Shown here piece after piece: positions 60,178-64,000 of a DNA stretch of 64,000 bases. Source of the stretch: Staphylococcus agnetis (GTDB lineage: Bacteria > Bacillota > Bacilli > Staphylococcales > Staphylococcaceae). The notes under the pieces were generated by a model that did not search any database, was not told the origin of the DNA, and saw nothing but the letters and a program-made list of their open reading frames with translations. The DNA lies in the NCBI RefSeq assembly GCF_002901865.1, contig NZ_PPQF01000025.1:1-64000 (forward strand), read 5' to 3'. The first letter of the stretch is position 1; each line of letters begins with the position of its first letter. The translations under genes were made by a program, and so were the position numbers.

Positions 60178-61254
60178 TTAGTATGATGTTAAACCGACGT
60201 TTTCACGGCCTAAATCTTCTATAGTGAGACCTTCTTTATAGAAATCACGTTCTAAAATCGTTGAAGCAATCACGATTATCGCATCTATATTTGGTGTAGG
60301 TACACCAATTTCACGACCTAAACTTGACCATAAAACAAGCCCATAAGCAATATCTTCTGTTAAATAACGATTATTCACTTGATGGGGACCACGAATTTGT
60401 GAAAATACTGGACTATCATTAAATAAATTTTTAAGCGGTTTATCCTCGTCTTCACGCTCGAGATAGCCCCTTTCGATGCGTCCTTCTTTTGCTGTTTCAA
60501 GCTCAAATCCTAATTTACGCCCTAACGTTAAACGTTCCAGTTCTACCGCATGCAATAATCTAACAGTATGTTTTGTAATCCCTTCTTTATAAAGTGCAAA
60601 GTCACCACTATAATCTATACGCCCTACATTTAGAAGTGTAGGTCCTGGGTGCACCTCTGGATTTCCATTTTCAAGATTTGTTCTCCATAGGCTTTCTTCT
60701 TTAACAATATATGGATATAGCGACTCAATTTTCTTAAAGGTCTCACTTAAATCAGCCTCATTAAATGTTGAAAAATAAACTTTACGTACATTTAAAGATA
60801 AATTGACAATTGCTTCATCAAAGTCCACACGCGTACCATATGTAAGCGTATTTGCTTCTGCAAAAATTGGACGCACATCATTTTTTAACTCTTTCAATAC
60901 TTTTATAAAACGTGCAGATCCCATTGCCGCAGCCATATTAAAGAAGATGACTTGTCCTTCATGAATGTGCGAAGCCATGAGTTCAGCATAATATTCTATA
61001 AATGAAGAAGGAATAATTAGCATAATCACTTCGGCATCTTCTAAAACGTACGACATATCATCACTGATATTTGTAAATGGGACAAATGATTCTTGTCCTT
61101 CTTCATTAAATTCAAAGCCACCTTTAGCTTTTGCTTGATCAAATTTATGGATACTTTGATTTCTACAATATAAACGTACATCGTGACCCTTATTTGTCAT
61201 TTGAACTGCAGCTGTAACTGCACCATTACCAGATCCTACGATAGCAATTTTCAT
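60178..61254 (-). CDS. NAD/NADP octopine/opine dehydrogenase family protein
   Basis: A 358-residue two-domain dehydrogenase. The Rossmann part begins MKIAIVGSGNGAVTAAVQM (GSGNGA), and the second domain has VHPGPTLLNVGRIDYSGDFALYKEGITKHTVRLL, matching the NAD/NADP octopine/nopaline dehydrogenase domain with its catalytic histidine. It is unlike staphylopine dehydrogenase CntM as I remember it, and shares only the N-terminal fold with ketopantoate reductases. ATG at 61254 follows GGGGAG. It lies in a likely operon with nhaC, suggesting linked use or export of an opine-like or hydroxy acid, which is inference. Confidence 0.8.
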   Translation of the reverse strand: MKIAIVGSGNGAVTAAVQMTNKGHDVRLYCRNQSIHKFDQAKAKGGFEFNEEGQESFVPFTNISDDMSYVLEDAEVIMLIIPSSFIEYYAELMASHIHEGQVIFFNMAAAMGSARFIKVLKELKNDVRPIFAEANTLTYGTRVDFDEAIVNLSLNVRKVYFSTFNEADLSETFKKIESLYPYIVKEESLWRTNLENGNPEVHPGPTLLNVGRIDYSGDFALYKEGITKHTVRLLHAVELERLTLGRKLGFELETAKEGRIERGYLEREDEDKPLKNLFNDSPVFSQIRGPHQVNNRYLTEDIAYGLVLWSSLGREIGVPTPNIDAIIVIASTILERDFYKEGLTIEDLGRENVGLTSY

Positions 61255-61449
61255 AATACACTCTCCCCACTTAAAGTTATAATTATGTCTCATAAGCATG
61301 TTAACAAAGCTAACGATAAAATGAAATCAATAACTTAAATGCTTTAAAACCTTTTAAACCCTGTATCTTTACATTTTCAATAAATGAATTATATTACAAC
61401 TTATGTTACGCTATAAATAATAAACTGACCCAAAATAGGAGGTTATAAA

Positions 61450-61830
61450 ATGAGTCAATATAACGAAGATACGACGCACGCACCACCAGTTTCTAGTACA
61501 TCCTCTTTACCCAATGACGATGAAAAATTAATGGCAGTTCTTATTTATGTTACATCTATTTTTGCACCCATTATAGGACCCCTTTTAATTTGGTTAATCA
61601 AACGTGACAATTCAAAATTCATTGATGTTGCGGGTAAAAACTATTTCAATTTTGAAATCTCATATACAATATGGGCAGTAATTGGAACTATACTCATATT
61701 TGTTCTTATTGGATTCCTCATTGTTCCTATCGTTGCATTGCTTTACTTGATTTTTAAAATTGTCGCAATTGTCAAAGCTTATAGTGGAGAAGATTATTTA
61801 CCGCCACTTTCAATACCATTTTTCAAATAA
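61450..61830 (+). CDS. DUF4870 domain membrane protein
   Basis: A 126-residue protein with a polar N-terminal part (SQYNEDTTHAPPVSSTSSLP) and three membrane segments (about 33-52, 70-95, 98-115). The pattern DEKLMAVLIYVTSIFAPIIGPLLIWLIKRDNSKFIDVAGKNYFNFEISY is typical of DUF4870. Function unknown. Strong AGGAGG site; single gene followed by a terminator. Confidence 0.85.
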   Translation: MSQYNEDTTHAPPVSSTSSLPNDDEKLMAVLIYVTSIFAPIIGPLLIWLIKRDNSKFIDVAGKNYFNFEISYTIWAVIGTILIFVLIGFLIVPIVALLYLIFKIVAIVKAYSGEDYLPPLSIPFFK

Positions 61831-61910
61831 TCAAACCTTTTAATTGTTACAAAAAATATTACAAAATGTGGTGTCGAATAGAACATATTGGTCATTTTAT
61901 TTTTAAAAAT

Positions 61911-61940
61911 AATCCCCATACGTAGGTGTGGGGATTTTTT
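61911..61940 (+). terminator. terminator after the DUF4870 gene
   Basis: An 8-bp stem (AATCCCCA / TGGGGATT) with a 10-nt loop followed by six T residues, about 80 nt after the stop codon. Confidence 0.85.
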
Positions 61941-62077
61941 ATATTGATTAAATATGGTCTGTAAAGTAAGCGTTGCTCCCCTTTTACTATTTTTCATACC
62001 CACTCTTTTTTAAATTTACGCCCCTATTTTTTCTGTTGTCACATCATTACAAAAAGTATAGTCACTTTTTACATTTG

Positions 62078-62094
62078 ATTACAAAATCGTAACA
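62078..62094 (-). promoter_or_regulatory. WalR box upstream of the second ssaA gene
   Basis: On the minus strand TGTTAC-N5-TGTAAT, matching TGTWAH-N5-TGTWAH, about 150 nt before the start codon, the same distance and orientation as box 2 of the first ssaA gene. Confidence 0.78.
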
Positions 62095-62240
62095 TTCCAC
62101 ACAAAAGGCTTATTTTCTGATAAAGTGTGTCTTGTCGTTAAATAAAGCGATTAGAAATCATAAATGCGTGTCTTCACGCTTGTAAGTCTTTAAGCAAATA
62201 AGGAATCTATTATAAAAAAATTTTTGGGAGGATTTTTATT

Positions 62241-62810
62241 ATGTTAAAGAAAATCGCTACAGTAACTACATTAACAGCGGGAGTAGGTGCAGCAGCAGTA
62301 GGTTTAAACCATCAAGATGCTGATGCGGCTGAAGGTAGCTATAATTATTCATGGAGTTACAACTACAATACAAATGGTGGAACGACTAACTACGATTACA
62401 CATCAAACAATTCTACATCATATACAAACGGTACGAACACATCTACAACGTCAACATCTACACAATCAACTGGTACAGCTTCAGCAGGTAATTTATACAC
62501 AGCTGGTCAATGTACTTGGTATGTTTACGACAAAGTAGGTGGCTCAATCGGTTCAACATGGGGCAACGCAAACAACTGGGCAAGCGCAGCGACTGCAGCT
62601 GGCTACACTGTAAATCACACACCTGAAGCTGGTGCTATTTTACAATCATCTGAAGGACCATTCGGTCATGTGGCATACGTTGAATCTGTAAATGAAGATG
62701 GTTCAATCACTGTTTCAGAAATGAACTACAATGGTGGACCTTTCAACGTAAGTGAACGTACAATCTCTGCTGGCGAAGTAGGTTCATATAACTTTATTCA
62801 CGTAAAATAA
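62241..62810 (+). CDS. SsaA-family CHAP amidase, second paralogue
   Basis: A secreted 189-residue CHAP protein. Signal peptide [20 protein letters not shown] with DADAAE cleavage near residue 31, a short Thr/Ser/Asn/Tyr linker (about 33-82) and the CHAP domain with Cys91 (TAGQCTWYV), His143 ([10 protein letters not shown]) and Glu148. The domain is nearly the same as in the gene at 57397, but the linker is some 55 residues shorter. GGGAGG site before ATG. Terminator follows. Confidence 0.92.
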   Translation: MLKKIATVTTLTAGVGAAAVGLNHQDADAAEGSYNYSWSYNYNTNGGTTNYDYTSNNSTSYTNGTNTSTTSTSTQSTGTASAGNLYTAGQCTWYVYDKVGGSIGSTWGNANNWASAATAAGYTVNHTPEAGAILQSSEGPFGHVAYVESVNEDGSITVSEMNYNGGPFNVSERTISAGEVGSYNFIHVK

Positions 62811-62863
62811 TCAATATCTAATCATAGGAATGATTTAAGTGCAATTAAATCCATTCTAACTCA

Positions 62864-62903
62864 AAAGAAAGTATGAGACTCCCCTCTCATACTTTCTTTT
62901 TTT
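62864..62903 (+). terminator. terminator after the second ssaA gene
   Basis: A perfect 15-bp stem (AAAGAAAGTATGAGA / TCTCATACTTTCTTT) with a 6-nt loop and a T run. Confidence 0.92.
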
Positions 62904-62975
62904 AGTTTCAATAGTCTTACCTTGTCACTAAGAAAACGTTTACTTTATACTGAAAGAGAGAGGTGGGAAATTAAT

Positions 62976-63932
62976 ATGAAAAAAATTTTTGTTGCTGGTC
63001 CGATACCTAAAGCCGGATTAGCGTTATTAGAATCACACTTTGACGTACACATGTATGAAGGTAAAGGTATTATTAGTAAAGATGAATTAAAACGAGGGGT
63101 TGAAGATGCATTTGGACTCGTAAGTCTATTATCAACTCAAGTAGATAAAGACGTTATCGATCATGCAAAGCAATTAGAATTTATTGCAAATTATGGCGCT
63201 GGTTTCAATAATGTCGATATCGATTATGCAAAATCAAAAGGTATCGGAGTGTCGAATACGCCTAAAGCATCTACTAACGCAACGGCTGAACTCACAATAG
63301 GTATTTTACTTGCGGTAGCACGTCGCATTCCTGAAGGAGATCAATTAATGCGTCACGAAGGTTTTGATGGGTGGGCCCCATTATTTTTCCGCGGTCGTGA
63401 AGTATCTGGCAAAACCATAGGTATTATTGGACTAGGAGAAATAGGAAGTGCCGTAGGGCGTCGTGCCAAAGGCTTTGATATGAATATTTTATATACTGGT
63501 CCAAATCGCAAAGAAGAAAAAGAGCAAGCGTTAGATGCAACGTATGTAGATTTAAATACGTTACTTAAAGAATCAGATTTTGTAGTCATTAACGCTGCTT
63601 ACAATCCATCAATGGAACATATGATTGATGAAGAACAGCTCAATTTAATGAAACCAACTGCATACTTAATCAATGCCTCACGTGGACCCATAGTCCATGA
63701 ACAGGCGTTACTTGAAGCATTACAAAATAACATCATTGAAGGTGCAGCACTTGATGTTTATGAATTTGAACCGCAAATTACTGAAGGGTTAAAGTCACTT
63801 AATAACGTCGTGATTACACCACATATCGGTAATGCAACCTTTGAAGCTCGTGATATGATGGCTGAAATCGTTGCAACAAATTTAATAAAAAAAGCTCAAG
63901 GTGAAACACCTGATTTCATCGTAAATCCTTAA
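62976..63932 (+). CDS. D-2-hydroxyacid dehydrogenase
   Basis: NAD(P)-dependent oxidoreductase of 318 residues in the glyoxylate/hydroxypyruvate reductase or glycerate dehydrogenase group. It has the nucleotide loop GLGEIG (152-157), Arg236 in NASRGP, Glu265 in DVYEFEP and His283 in TPHIGN, the catalytic triad. Start ATG at 62976 (MKKIFVAGPIPKAGL) after GAGGTGG; the in-frame start at 62922 is rejected. The loop ANYGAGFNNVD fits substrates such as hydroxypyruvate. Single gene with a terminator. Confidence 0.88.
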   Translation: MKKIFVAGPIPKAGLALLESHFDVHMYEGKGIISKDELKRGVEDAFGLVSLLSTQVDKDVIDHAKQLEFIANYGAGFNNVDIDYAKSKGIGVSNTPKASTNATAELTIGILLAVARRIPEGDQLMRHEGFDGWAPLFFRGREVSGKTIGIIGLGEIGSAVGRRAKGFDMNILYTGPNRKEEKEQALDATYVDLNTLLKESDFVVINAAYNPSMEHMIDEEQLNLMKPTAYLINASRGPIVHEQALLEALQNNIIEGAALDVYEFEPQITEGLKSLNNVVITPHIGNATFEARDMMAEIVATNLIKKAQGETPDFIVNP

Positions 63933-63940
63933 ACAAAAAC

Positions 63941-63982
63941 GCGTATAAGCCCTATATTGAAGGTCGCTTATACGCATTTTTT
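63941..63982 (+). terminator. terminator after the hydroxyacid dehydrogenase gene
   Basis: A perfect 10-bp stem (GCGTATAAGC / GCTTATACGC) with a 14-nt loop followed by a run of T. Confidence 0.92.
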
Positions 63983-64000
63983 CATATACTCTATTATTCA

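Larger units (their letters stand above)
61831..62240. other. intergenic region with terminator and WalR box
   Basis: About 410 nt. It holds the terminator at 61911-61940 and a WalR box at 62078-62094; the rest is AT-rich with no gene seen. The promoter of the second ssaA gene lies in the last 150 nt. Confidence 0.6.

Noticed and set aside
61380-61420. Further WalR-like site before the DUF4870 gene
   Set aside because: ATTACA and a nearby GTTAC are present, but spacing and orientation do not match TGTWAH-N5-TGTWAH.

Overview
The window comes from a Staphylococcus chromosome, most likely a species other than S. aureus. This rests on an AT-rich sequence with strong AGGAGG ribosome binding sites, two SsaA-type CHAP amidases, a FemX/FmhB ligase, a SarA-family regulator, an FhuD2-like lipoprotein, and a gene order that (from memory, not searched) largely follows the S. 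aureus segment from rpsI to the ssaA/glycerate-dehydrogenase-like region. I saw no phage, insertion sequence, CRISPR array, tRNA or rRNA gene.

Layout. (1) 241-18882, all on the minus strand: the ribosomal protein super-operon read from rpsJ down to rplQ (S10, spc and alpha blocks with secY, adk, infA, rpoA), then the energy-coupling factor module ecfA1-ecfA2-ecfT, truA, rplM and rpsI. Promoters are visible before rpsJ, infA and rplM. A pair of mutually exclusive hairpins followed by a second terminator separates rplQ from ecfA1. (2) 19339-35523: a purine permease, topB, a GNAT-like protein, an AEC transporter, two small proteins, a PLP aminotransferase with a structured leader, an RND exporter, femX, a VOC protein, a MarR regulator with a palindromic operator, and a secreted DNase-like protein. 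(3) 35694-45230: a complete molybdenum cofactor locus (moaA, mobA, moaD, moaE, mobB, moeA, divergent moaC, moaB, moeB), the molybdate ABC transporter modABC and fdhD. (4) 45352-50937: GNAT, bioY with a BirA-type operator, and a sialic acid catabolic cluster nanK-nanR / nanA-nanT controlled by an exact FadR-like operator and a cre-like site. (5) 51141-56938: Fur-controlled fhuD2, a YbaN-like protein, an acyl-CoA dehydrogenase, sarR-like, DoxX-like, a luciferase-like oxidoreductase and a PH-domain protein. (6) 57397-63932: two ssaA paralogues with WalR boxes, NhaC, an opine-dehydrogenase-like protein, a DUF4870 protein and a 2-hydroxyacid dehydrogenase.

How genes work together. Region 1 builds the ribosome, RNA polymerase alpha and the Sec channel. 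The ECF module at its end powers vitamin uptake and would energise BioY in region 4. Region 3 makes Moco from GTP using molybdate imported by ModABC, and FdhD prepares formate dehydrogenase. Region 4 imports and splits sialic acid and phosphorylates ManNAc, but the next enzyme, NanE, is not in the window. No clearly new multi-gene system is present. The most original signals are regulatory: the alternative hairpins after rplQ, an aromatic-rich leader peptide inside a 13-bp hairpin before the aminotransferase, the FadR-type control of the nan genes, and a family of related terminator hairpins scattered between genes.
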